Assembly (NCBI GenBank): GCA_017616895.1
Contig: JAFZXE010000013.1
Coordinates: forward strand, 1-64,000
Source: Bacteroidales bacterium
Lineage (GTDB): Bacteria; Bacteroidota; Bacteroidia; Bacteroidales; P3
DNA length: 64,000 bases
Direction: 5' to 3'
The translations under genes were made by a program, and so were the position numbers. Every line of letters begins with the position of its first letter. Position 1 is the first letter of the stretch. Below, piece after piece: positions 1 through 8,542 of this stretch. Below the pieces are notes generated by a model. That model made no database searches and was not told where the DNA came from. It saw nothing but the letters and a program-made list of their open reading frames with translations.

Positions 1-222
1 AATTGTGAATTGTGAATTGTGAATAGTGAATTGTGAATAGTGAATTGTGAATAGTGAATTGACAAATGACGCTTGCCTATTACTTACAGCTTACAACTTA
101 AAACTTAAACTTACAACTTACAGCTTACAACTTAAAACTTAAACTTACAACTTACAACTTACAGCTTAAAACTTAAAATCACATATCAACGTATCAACAT
201 ATAAACATATCAACGTATCATC
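1..222. repeat. Short-word intergenic repeat tract
   Basis: Three successive low-complexity runs fill the gap before the first gene. First comes a 7-bp period run (AATTGTG/AATAGTG, about 1-61). Next is a run of ACTTACAACTT/ACTTAAAACTT words (about 80-180). Last come CATATCAAC/CGTATCAAC words (about 180-222) that end directly at the ATG at 223. The same words, in similar order, recur in many gaps of this window. No gene is seen in it. Confidence 0.85.
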
Positions 223-1032
223 ATGAAACTCTTACAAGCTTACATGGGAACGCCGTTGGCGGACACCACTCCGATGGGACAGGATTTGCTGGACGATGCA
301 CTCAATGCACAGGCATCGCACGCCACCGATACTATCATAAGCAGCCAGTTTGGCGAAGAACAGCCGGTTATGGACTTTCTGGGGATTCCGCTATTTGATG
401 GTCCCGGATTGATTCACCTGTTGGCTCTTTTTGCTTTCAACCTGCTGGTGTGCTGGATTATAGTGCATTTCTTCTACTATAAGAAAAGTCGCCGCAAAGA
501 CTACTACTTCACCTACATGCTCTTCAGCGTCACGATTTTCGCGCTGCTGTTCATGTTGAAAAACCTCTCCATCGAGATTGGTTTCGGATTGGGCTTGTTC
601 GCCATCTTCGGCTTGTTGCGCTACCGCACCGACGCAGTTCCCATCCGTGAGATGACCTACCTGTTCGTAATCATCGGCATCTCTATCATCAACGGTTTCG
701 GAATGGCGGCCAGCAGCTATGTGGCGCTGTTTGCCACCAACGTGCTCGTGGTTTTGATGACCTGGGTGATGGAATCGGGCATAGGCAAGCACAACAAGAG
801 CACTCAGGCGACAAAGATGATTATGTACGAAAAAATCGACCTCATAAAACCCGATCGCTACGAGGATATGCTCGCCGACTTGCGTGAACGCACAGGATTG
901 GACATCGTGAAAGCCGAAGTGGGATATATCAACTTTCTCAAAGACACAGCCTACGTCAAAGTGTTCTACCGTCCCGAGAGCGGTCAAGGCAACAGCATCG
1001 ATATGGTGACCAAGTACAAGGGGACGGTGTGA
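223..1032 (+). CDS. DUF4956 domain membrane protein
   Basis: Integral membrane protein of 269 aa. Hydrophobic segments lie near residues 63-86, 94-112, 118-132, 144-162 and 163-183, followed by a soluble C-terminal domain of about 80 residues. The glycine-rich stretch FGLGLFAIFGLLRYRTDAVP (about 121-140) with the following IREMTY is typical of the DUF4956 family. Members often sit beside VTC-like polyphosphate polymerase or CotH genes; if such a partner exists here it lies upstream of the window. The next gene is a DUF2490 protein, which supports the usual neighbourhood. Biochemical function is unknown. The ATG start follows the CATATCAAC repeat words directly and no Shine-Dalgarno is visible. 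Confidence 0.85.
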   Translation: MKLLQAYMGTPLADTTPMGQDLLDDALNAQASHATDTIISSQFGEEQPVMDFLGIPLFDGPGLIHLLALFAFNLLVCWIIVHFFYYKKSRRKDYYFTYMLFSVTIFALLFMLKNLSIEIGFGLGLFAIFGLLRYRTDAVPIREMTYLFVIIGISIINGFGMAASSYVALFATNVLVVLMTWVMESGIGKHNKSTQATKMIMYEKIDLIKPDRYEDMLADLRERTGLDIVKAEVGYINFLKDTAYVKVFYRPESGQGNSIDMVTKYKGTV

Positions 1033-1199
1033 AAACTAATTTTGAAAGTTGAATTTTGGAGGTGAGTTTTAAGTTGCGAGCTGTAAGTTTTAAGTAGTCA
1101 GCGATCAGCAAACACATTTGTCAAATGCTTTAGCATTCATGAGCACCTCTGAATCAAATTAAATCAAGCGAATAAATCACTATTCACTAATCTCGAGTT

Positions 1200-1895
1200 T
1201 TGAGTCGTATTCGGTTGCTGATATTGCTTGTCGTTTTGCTGCCTGGAGGTTTTCTTGGGGCGCAAAACTATGATTTCGGCACCGAATGGGAGGCTGAATA
1301 TACTCATGCAATCGTCAAAGGCACCGACATTTCGATTGGCGAAGAACTGCGATTCAAACAGTTCAGCACTCGATTCTCAAAGACCGAAACGACTGTGGGG
1401 TTGAGTCAGGCTTTGTGGCGTAAGCAACTGAAACAATACGGATTGCGGTTGAAACTCGGTGCCAGCTACGCCTTCATCTATCGCTACAACTCAAAACACT
1501 ACTACGAAGACCAGCATCGGCTGAACCTCAACCTGTCGCTCTCCAAAAAGTTCGGCGACTGGACGATAGGTTACCGGCTGCGCTATCAGACGACCTTCCG
1601 CAACGAGCGCATCGGCGATTACAAATACAACCCGCAGATGTACCTCCGCAACCGCATCGGTGTGAGCTATTCGTTTCCCGACAAACCCTGGAAACTCTCG
1701 CTCTCAGAGGAGTGTTTCCAACGGCTCAACCATCCGTCGCGAAAGATTGTCGATGAGTTCCGAACCGTCGCAACCGCATCCTACCAGATCGACCGCCACA
1801 ACACCGTGAGCGTCCACCTCAAAGCCGCCACCGAGGTGCAAGTGAAGAACCCCGACAGGTTTTTCGCGCTGGGCTTCTCATACGAATTTGATTAA
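1200..1895 (+). CDS. DUF2490 domain outer-membrane-type protein
   Basis: 231 aa with a Sec signal peptide (residues 1-21, cleavage likely after FLGA). The remainder has alternating aromatic and polar beta strands (YGLRLKLGASYAF, WTIGYRLRYQTTF) and ends in a strand finishing with Phe-Asp, consistent with a small outer-membrane barrel. Family DUF2490 is frequently paired with DUF4956 proteins such as the preceding gene, so the two are probably functionally linked. The best start is TTG at 1200, because it places the signal peptide at the N-terminus. The 167-bp gap before it holds short repeat words. The substrate is unknown. Confidence 0.8.
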   Translation: MSRIRLLILLVVLLPGGFLGAQNYDFGTEWEAEYTHAIVKGTDISIGEELRFKQFSTRFSKTETTVGLSQALWRKQLKQYGLRLKLGASYAFIYRYNSKHYYEDQHRLNLNLSLSKKFGDWTIGYRLRYQTTFRNERIGDYKYNPQMYLRNRIGVSYSFPDKPWKLSLSEECFQRLNHPSRKIVDEFRTVATASYQIDRHNTVSVHLKAATEVQVKNPDRFFALGFSYEFD

Positions 1896-1934
1896 TTCGT
1901 CGTTATATAAGACAGAATTAACAAATAGTGACGA

Positions 1935-2642
1935 ATGAAAAAGATTTATTTTCTACTTGCAATCGCCATAGTGGCGTTTTTATCAAGTTGTAGCGGTGGA
2001 GGTGAATACGAACAAGTCATCGCGACCTATCCCGACGGGAGCAACCAGCTGGTATATGTCATGAAAGGCAAAGAATCAAAAGCGGTGAAGATAGGCGAGC
2101 GGATGTACTACAGCAATGGACAGCTGCAATATGAGAAACATTTCAGCGGCAAAGACGAAACGCCCGACGGCGTGTGGAAATACTACTACCCCACAGGAGA
2201 GCTCTTCGTGAGTGGCGACTACAATTCAAATCATGAGAAAGGTAGCGACTGGACTATGCTCGACCGAGAAGGAAAGACATATCTGAACGGCGAATACGAC
2301 TCGCTTCGTATAGTCGAATGGAGCGAACTGGGCACTCCCGCCACAGTTGTATTTCATCAAGGTACAACACAATATATCTATCAGTTCTATAGCAACTGTG
2401 CCTTACGTTCATCCGGCAAAACCACCGATGGAAAACGCGAAGGACGCTGGCTTTTCTACCATCCCAACGGGATGCTTCAAACCGAAGGCACTTTTATCGA
2501 TGGTAAGGAGAACGGCAAATATACCGTCTATCGCGACAACGGCATACCCTACTACCAAGGACTTTACGAGAACGGCCGTCGTTGCGGCGAGTGGGAGTTC
2601 TACGACGAGGAAGGCAATATAGCCCACAGGCAGAAATTCTAA
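1935..2642 (+). CDS. YwqK/MORN-like repeat lipoprotein
   Basis: 235 aa lipoprotein with signal peptide and lipobox LSSC (lipidated Cys19). The mature part carries repeated units of about 22 residues of the form YY.NGQLQYE...G...DGVWKYYYPTGEL, as in the 'toxin-antitoxin system YwqK family antitoxin' and MORN-like proteins. That family name is only an annotation label, and no toxin gene is adjacent. A likely role is in the cell envelope, but none is proven. It is followed 6 bp later by the CCA-adding enzyme gene, so the two are probably co-transcribed. A second protein of this repeat type is at 17894-18931. Confidence 0.8.
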   Translation: MKKIYFLLAIAIVAFLSSCSGGGEYEQVIATYPDGSNQLVYVMKGKESKAVKIGERMYYSNGQLQYEKHFSGKDETPDGVWKYYYPTGELFVSGDYNSNHEKGSDWTMLDREGKTYLNGEYDSLRIVEWSELGTPATVVFHQGTTQYIYQFYSNCALRSSGKTTDGKREGRWLFYHPNGMLQTEGTFIDGKENGKYTVYRDNGIPYYQGLYENGRRCGEWEFYDEEGNIAHRQKF

Positions 2643-2648
2643 CACAAC

Positions 2649-4061
2649 TTGCTCGACAATCCAATATATAAGATTATCGGCGGCGAAGCCGACCGTATGG
2701 GCGTGAAAGCCTATGCCGTGGGTGGCGTGGTGCGCGATTATTTTCTGCAGCGCCCATGCACCGACATCGACGTAGTGTGTGTCGGCAGCGGCATAGAACT
2801 GGCCAAAGCCAGCGCCAAAGCAGCTGGATCAGCAAAGGTGTCTGTCTATCAGAACTTCGGCACGGCAGCATTCGGTTACAAACACGACGGCATCGATTGG
2901 CAGATTGAATTTGTCGGGGCAAGAAAAGAGTCGTACCGTCGCGAAAGCCGCAAACCTATTGTGGAAGACGGCACCCTCGAGGACGACCAGCAGCGACGCG
3001 ACTTCACCATCAACGCGATGGCATTTTCACTCAATGAAGAGACTTTCGGCGAGTTGCTTGACCCATTCGGAGGAATCCGCGACCTCAACGAAGGACTACT
3101 GCGCACTCCGCTCGACCCGGACGTCACTTTCAGCGACGACCCGCTGCGTATGATGCGCGCCATAAGATTTGCATCGCAACTTGGTTTCCGTATCGAAGAG
3201 AAAACCTTCGAGGCCATAGGACGGAACAAAGAGCGCATAGAAATTGTGTCGAAGGAGCGCATCGCCACAGAACTGAACAAGATAATCATGTCGCCTCGCC
3301 CCTCGGTAGGGCTCAAGTTGCTCGAGCTGTCTGGGCTTCTGAAACTGATTTTTCCAGAGCTTTCAAAGCTAAAAGGAATCGAAACGGTTAGCGGTAGGGG
3401 TCACAAGGACAACTTTTACCACACCATGGAGGTTATGGACCACGTGGCAGAAAAGAGCGACAACCTCTGGTTGCGTTGGGCGGCGCTGCTGCACGATATC
3501 GGGAAACCCTACACCAAACGCTACGACGAACGTATCGGCTGGACATTCCACGGACACGAGGCAAAAGGCAGCCACATGGTCAAACGTATATTCAAAAGCC
3601 TACATCTGCCGCTCAATGGAAAGGAACGCTATGTCGAAAAACTTGTCATGTTGCACATGCGTCCTATCATACTGTCCGAGGACATCGTGACCGACTCGGC
3701 CGTGAGGCGGTTGCTATTTGAGGCTGGCGACGACATCGACGACCTGATGACACTCTGCGAAGCCGACATCACATCGAAGAACGAAGTAAAGGTTAAACGG
3801 TTCATGGACAACTTCGCCACCGTGCGCCGCAAGTTGGTAGAGCTGGAGGAGAAAGACCGCATACGTAACTTTCAACCACCAGTGGGAGGCGAAGAGATAA
3901 TGCGTATCTTCGGCATACCGCCCTGCCATGAGATAGGAATAATCAAAGAGCGCATCAAAGACGCCATCCTAGACGGCAAGATACCCAATGACCGCGAGGA
4001 AGCACTGAAGATGATGTACGAGATAGCTGCTGAGATTGGATTGAAGCCTGTTAGCAATTAG
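2649..4061 (+). CDS. cca: CCA tRNA nucleotidyltransferase with HD domain
   Basis: 470 aa class II nucleotidyltransferase that adds or repairs the 3' CCA of tRNAs. The N-terminal polymerase-beta-like fold shows GGVVRD (residues 25-30) and the metal-binding DIDVVC (39-44). RRDFTINAMAF is near residue 120. The middle part is the RNA-binding region. A C-terminal HD domain has HKDNFYHTMEVMDH and LLHDIGKP (about 250-285). The start is TTG at 2649, 6 bp after the previous stop. The tRNA-Glu downstream has no encoded CCA, so this enzyme would be needed to mature it. A two-way terminator follows. Confidence 0.95.
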   Translation: MLDNPIYKIIGGEADRMGVKAYAVGGVVRDYFLQRPCTDIDVVCVGSGIELAKASAKAAGSAKVSVYQNFGTAAFGYKHDGIDWQIEFVGARKESYRRESRKPIVEDGTLEDDQQRRDFTINAMAFSLNEETFGELLDPFGGIRDLNEGLLRTPLDPDVTFSDDPLRMMRAIRFASQLGFRIEEKTFEAIGRNKERIEIVSKERIATELNKIIMSPRPSVGLKLLELSGLLKLIFPELSKLKGIETVSGRGHKDNFYHTMEVMDHVAEKSDNLWLRWAALLHDIGKPYTKRYDERIGWTFHGHEAKGSHMVKRIFKSLHLPLNGKERYVEKLVMLHMRPIILSEDIVTDSAVRRLLFEAGDDIDDLMTLCEADITSKNEVKVKRFMDNFATVRRKLVELEEKDRIRNFQPPVGGEEIMRIFGIPPCHEIGIIKERIKDAILDGKIPNDREEALKMMYEIAAEIGLKPVSN

Positions 4062-4092
4062 GGTACGATTCGACGGCCTTATTGGTTCAAAC

Positions 4093-4127
4093 AAAAATCC
4101 GGCCTTGATGGGTCGGATTTTCTTTTT
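4093..4127. terminator. Bidirectional Rho-independent terminator
   Basis: The stem AATCCG/CGGATT (4096-4101 and 4114-4119) is flanked by an A-run on the left and a T-rich run on the right. It can therefore terminate both cca on the plus strand and the tRNA on the minus strand. Confidence 0.75.
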
Positions 4128-4128
4128 G

Positions 4129-4202
4129 TACCGCATGCCGGAGTCGAACCGGCGATCTACTGCGTGAGAGGCAGTTGTCCTGGACCACTAGACGAATGCG
4201 GC
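4129..4202 (-). tRNA. tRNA-Glu (anticodon CTC)
   Basis: The minus strand folds into a 74-nt cloverleaf. The acceptor is GCCGCAT/ATGCGGT with a G1-U72 pair and discriminator A. The D arm contains TCTAGTGGTCCAGGA. The anticodon stem ACTGC/GCAGT encloses loop CTCTCAC, giving CTC (glutamate, reads GAG). The T arm is CCGG-TTCGACT-CCGG. The CCA end is not encoded. It is followed by the terminator at 4093-4127. Confidence 0.93.
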
Positions 4203-4314
4203 AGGTGGCATCAGCCATTTTTGCGGGTGCAAAGATAGAAACATTTTTTTAATTCAGCACTTCTTTTATGGCTTTTTTTTGAAATACTGTAACAGGGTTT
4301 TGAATATTAATTAG

Positions 4315-5910
4315 TTACAATATTACATCATAGGCTTTCTTGTAGCACGGATCAACCTCTTTCATTATCTGATAGTAGTATTTTGTGCCAAAAATATTCT
4401 TTGCGATAAGAGCTTTCAGAACGAGATGCAGGTAGTGTTCTGTGGTTGACAGCCGCTGTGTGTCAGTGGTACCCGTAGTGTCGGTCGTTGCATAGCCTTT
4501 TGATTTTGCAAAAGCGGCGAACTCATCGTCAACAGCATAGGTGTCATATTTCTTTAAGTACTGTTCGAATGTGATGCCTTTAAGCTCTTTCCTGTGTTTT
4601 TCGCTCCAACGCAGCGGAAACTCGTTCACCAAACCTTTCGAGCGAAGTGTGACAAAATAGTCGGCCAGTTTTGTTGTGTCCATAGGCACGAATACATCGG
4701 GCATGATGCCGCCGCCGCCATACACAATCCGTCCCGAAGCTGTCTTAAACATCAGAGAGTCGGGGAAATGAATGGAATCCTGCGAGAGCAGTTCGCCGTG
4801 TTTGTAGCGCTCGTATATGTCGTTGCGGTAAGCGTCGCCGCCAGCTTTGTAGGGTTTCTGTATGCAACGACCCGATGGAGTGTAGTAGCGTGCGGTGGTG
4901 AGTCGAACCTGTGAACCGTCTTTAAGCGAGAACATGCGCTGCACTAATCCCTTGCCAAACGAACGGCGTCCCACAATCGTACCTCTATCCCAATCCTGTA
5001 CCGCGCCAGATACAATCTCCGATGCCGATGCCGAGTTTTCGTCGATGAGCACAACCAGCTTACCATCGCGGAAGCGGCCTGACATATTTGTCGAATACGA
5101 GTGGCGCGGCTGTTTGCGACCTTCCTGATATACAATCAACTTGCGAGACTGTAGGAATTCGTTGGCAAGCGACGTTGCTACATCAAGAAATCCGCCACTG
5201 TTGCCCCTGAGGTCGAGCATCAACGATTTCATGCCCTGCTTCTGTAGATCGGACAAAGCACTGCGGAACTCGTCAACGCTGGTGCGTGCGAAGCGCTCCA
5301 GTTTGATATAACCCACGGTGTCGTTTGCCATAAACCATGTGTCGATGCTGTGGATCGGCACCTTGCCACGTGTGATGGTGAAATCCAACTCTTTCGAGTC
5401 GCGCAGCATGGTTATTTTCACCTCACTTCCCTTTGGACCGCGAAGGTGGTTGGACACGAATGTGTTGTTCACGCTGTCGCCTACGGCAGGACGGCCGTCG
5501 ATACGCACAATTTTATCGCCAGGCAGAATGCCCACTTTCGACGAAGGACCGCCCTCGATAACCTCCACTACATGTATGGTATCTTCGACAATCTGGAACG
5601 ATATTCCAACGCCTTCGAAGTTGCCTTGCAGGTTCTCATTGGCTTTCTGCACATCTTTGGCAGGGATATAAATACTGTGTGGGTCAAGAGTCTTGAGCAT
5701 TGCCACGATGGCTTGCGTGGCAAGGCTGTCCATATCGGGCGATTCAACATATTTATCTTGAATGAGGTTCCACATTTCCTTAATGCGTGCCTCAGCAGCA
5801 GCGGTTGTGTCGAGAGTGCGTCCGTGTTTGTGTTGCTTGCGTTGAGCCGACGCTGGCTGACACACTAGTAATGCAATGACAAAGAATAGAATGGTAGAAT
5901 GCTTAAACAT
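4315..5910 (-). CDS. S41 family C-terminal processing protease
   Basis: 531 aa exported Ser/Lys protease. It has a signal peptide (about 1-22), a helical N-terminal region, a PDZ domain (about 95-170, with GVGISFQIVED and PGDKIVRIDG) and a peptidase core. The catalytic Ser lies in ENSASASE (about residue 295) and the general-base Lys in SFGKG (about 320). The family trims or degrades periplasmic proteins by their C-terminus. It is a single gene transcribed away from topA. The Ctp family assignment is firm; the physiological substrate is unknown. Confidence 0.93.
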   Translation of the reverse strand: MFKHSTILFFVIALLVCQPASAQRKQHKHGRTLDTTAAAEARIKEMWNLIQDKYVESPDMDSLATQAIVAMLKTLDPHSIYIPAKDVQKANENLQGNFEGVGISFQIVEDTIHVVEVIEGGPSSKVGILPGDKIVRIDGRPAVGDSVNNTFVSNHLRGPKGSEVKITMLRDSKELDFTITRGKVPIHSIDTWFMANDTVGYIKLERFARTSVDEFRSALSDLQKQGMKSLMLDLRGNSGGFLDVATSLANEFLQSRKLIVYQEGRKQPRHSYSTNMSGRFRDGKLVVLIDENSASASEIVSGAVQDWDRGTIVGRRSFGKGLVQRMFSLKDGSQVRLTTARYYTPSGRCIQKPYKAGGDAYRNDIYERYKHGELLSQDSIHFPDSLMFKTASGRIVYGGGGIMPDVFVPMDTTKLADYFVTLRSKGLVNEFPLRWSEKHRKELKGITFEQYLKKYDTYAVDDEFAAFAKSKGYATTDTTGTTDTQRLSTTEHYLHLVLKALIAKNIFGTKYYYQIMKEVDPCYKKAYDVIL

Positions 5911-6199
5911 AAGGCAAATGTGTTGATACTAATTATTAATACGCAACGATGGGGTATTTATTGTGTTAAGAGGAATACGCGAGTGTGTGAAAATCATGAT
6001 ATCTGTTTTCTCAAAAAGTCAAAAAAGTAAGATTTTGCCTGATATTAATTTTTTTTGTGTTAATTTGCAGAGGTTAGTGGGGTATAGCGCAACGAGGCAT
6101 AATTCTCACAAGTCACACACAATAAATAATATATAATAAGTAGTAAATAATATACCATACGTAATCACAAATAGAAAATCAATCAAACAAATACATATA

Positions 6200-8542
6200 A
6201 TGATGAAAAATCTCGTAATAGTAGAGTCGCCTGCGAAGGCAAAAAAAATTGAAGAATTTCTCGGTAAGGACTATACTGTGAAATCGAGTTACGGACATAT
6301 CCGTGACCTATCGAAGAACGACATGTCTATAGACGTGGAAAACAACTACGAGCCGGAGTATCAAATTTCGGACGACAAACGAAAGCTTGTATCCGAGCTA
6401 CAGAAAGCCGTGAGTGAAGCCGAGCAGGTGTGGCTCGCATCCGATGAAGACCGCGAAGGAGAGGCCATCGCATGGCATCTACAGGAAACTCTTAAACTGG
6501 ACAAGGAAAAGACGAAGAGAATTGTATTCAACGAGATTACGGAAAACGCCCTAAAGCATGCAATAGAGAATCCTAGAAAGATTGATATGAACCTGGTTGA
6601 CGCCCAGCAGGCTCGCAGGGTTCTAGACAGGCTTGTAGGTTACGAGATAAGCCCCATACTGTGGAGCAAGATAAAACCCGCTCTTTCGGCTGGACGCGTG
6701 CAGAGCGTGGCTGTGAGACTGATTGTGGAACGTGAACGTGAAATCAAAAAATTCGAGAGCGAGAGCTATTTCAAGATAACTGCAGAGTTTCGCAGTGCAG
6801 AAGGTGGCACGATTGTGGCAGAAATCGGAAGGAGAATCGAAAGCGAGACCGAGGCAACAAAACTGCTGAAAGAGATTGGCGCTGCATCGTGGGAGGTATC
6901 GGACGTGGATAAAAAACCGGCACACCGTTCTCCTGCGCCTCCATTTACAACATCAACCCTGCAGCAGGAGGCAAGCCGAAAACTGGGTTACTCTGTTGCC
7001 AGAACGATGCAGATTGCCCAGCAGCTCTACGAGTCTGGATTCATCACATACATGAGAACAGACTCAGTGAACCTGTCGGAATTAGCACTGAAAATGGCTT
7101 CGGAAGAGATTTGCAACCTGTATGGTGAGAGATACCTTAAGACGAGACGCTACCATACAAAGACAAAGGGAGCTCAGGAAGCTCACGAAGCAATCCGCCC
7201 GACGAACCTGGCTAACCAAACGATAAATGCGGACGTTGCACAGCGCCGTTTATACGAGCTTATCTGGAAGAGAACCATTGCATCACAGATGGCCGACGCC
7301 GAAATTGAGAAGACGAATGTGGAGATAAGCAGCAAGACTGTGAAAGATAAATTCGTGTGGGACGGTGAGCAGATTATGTTTGACGGATTCTTCAAGGTAT
7401 ATTCCGAATCGAGCGACGACGAAGAGGATGAAGCTCGTATGGAATCAAAAGGTGCGCAGCTGACCGTATCAAAAGGACAGACTCTGACTGTGGAGGACGG
7501 AGAGGCGTCACAGCACTACACCCAACACCCGCCAAGATATACCGAGGCAAGTCTTGTAAAGAAACTTGAAGAACTGGGCATTGGACGACCGTCAACATAC
7601 GCACCGACAATTTCAACGATACTGAAACGCGAATATGTCAGCAAAGAGGACCGCAACCCCGAGCAGAGAAACGCCACGGTGATACAGCTGCACAACAACA
7701 GCATAAAAAAGACCGAACGCATAGAAAAGAGCGGAGCCGAGAAAGGCAAGCTGGTGCCTACCGACATTGGAACCGTGGTAAACGACTTCCTGATGCAGCA
7801 TTTCACCAATATCCTCGACTATAATTTCACTGCCACCGTTGAGAAAAACTTCGACGAGATAGCCGCCGGCTCGAAAGCGTGGCGCAAGGTGATAGACGGA
7901 TTCTACCGTCCATTCCACAAAAACATAGAGACAACACAGAAAAACTCGCACCGCAGCAGCGGCGAAAGACTTATCGGTGTGGACCCCAAGAGCGGCAAGA
8001 ACGTTTACGCAAAGATAGGTCGCTATGGCACCTTGATACAGGTGGGAGACACAAACAACGAGGAAAAACCGAAATTTGCCTCGATGAAGAAAGGACAAAG
8101 TATAGAGACCATAACCCTCGAAGAGGCTTTGAGTCTATTCTCGCTGCCTAGAACTGTTGGCAAGTACGACGGCAAAGAGGTGATAGTGTCGATTGGCAAG
8201 TTCGGACCTTACGTAAGGCTTGACAACAAATTCTACTCGTTGTCGAAGAGCGACGATCCATACGACATAGACCTCAAACGCTGCATCGAGATTATCAACA
8301 CAAAGCGTGAGGCTGAAAAAGAAAAGGAAAAACTGAAAGAGTTGTTCCCCCACACTATTGGTGACTACGAGGAGGCTCCGGTGTGCTCAAATGTGGGCAA
8401 ATACGGTCCTTATCTAACCTACCGTGGCGAGAACTTCAAACTGCCTAAAGAGAGCGACCCGATGAAGGTTACGCTGGACGAGGCGGTAGCCATAATCACC
8501 AATGCAGCCAAGAATAAGAAAACTCGGGGAAAGAAAAAATAA
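6200..8542 (+). CDS. topA: DNA topoisomerase I
   Basis: 780 aa type IA topoisomerase that relaxes negative supercoils. The Toprim domain shows VESPAKAKKIEEF at the N-terminus and SDEDREGEAIAWH (D82 and D84 bind metal). The active-site Tyr is Y284 in FITYMRTDS. The C-terminus has three TopoI C-terminal repeats (near 8010, 8170 and 8395) of the pattern GKYGPY or GRYGT rather than zinc fingers, as in other Bacteroidota. The leader is about 130 nt and contains TTAATTTGC near 6061-6069, a one-mismatch match to the -7 consensus. The stop codon overlaps the start of the next gene. Confidence 0.96.
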   Translation: MMKNLVIVESPAKAKKIEEFLGKDYTVKSSYGHIRDLSKNDMSIDVENNYEPEYQISDDKRKLVSELQKAVSEAEQVWLASDEDREGEAIAWHLQETLKLDKEKTKRIVFNEITENALKHAIENPRKIDMNLVDAQQARRVLDRLVGYEISPILWSKIKPALSAGRVQSVAVRLIVEREREIKKFESESYFKITAEFRSAEGGTIVAEIGRRIESETEATKLLKEIGAASWEVSDVDKKPAHRSPAPPFTTSTLQQEASRKLGYSVARTMQIAQQLYESGFITYMRTDSVNLSELALKMASEEICNLYGERYLKTRRYHTKTKGAQEAHEAIRPTNLANQTINADVAQRRLYELIWKRTIASQMADAEIEKTNVEISSKTVKDKFVWDGEQIMFDGFFKVYSESSDDEEDEARMESKGAQLTVSKGQTLTVEDGEASQHYTQHPPRYTEASLVKKLEELGIGRPSTYAPTISTILKREYVSKEDRNPEQRNATVIQLHNNSIKKTERIEKSGAEKGKLVPTDIGTVVNDFLMQHFTNILDYNFTATVEKNFDEIAAGSKAWRKVIDGFYRPFHKNIETTQKNSHRSSGERLIGVDPKSGKNVYAKIGRYGTLIQVGDTNNEEKPKFASMKKGQSIETITLEEALSLFSLPRTVGKYDGKEVIVSIGKFGPYVRLDNKFYSLSKSDDPYDIDLKRCIEIINTKREAEKEKEKLKELFPHTIGDYEEAPVCSNVGKYGPYLTYRGENFKLPKESDPMKVTLDEAVAIITNAAKNKKTRGKKK

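Noticed and set aside
7613-8098. Minus-strand frame opposite topA
   Set aside because: Shadow of topA; no motif.
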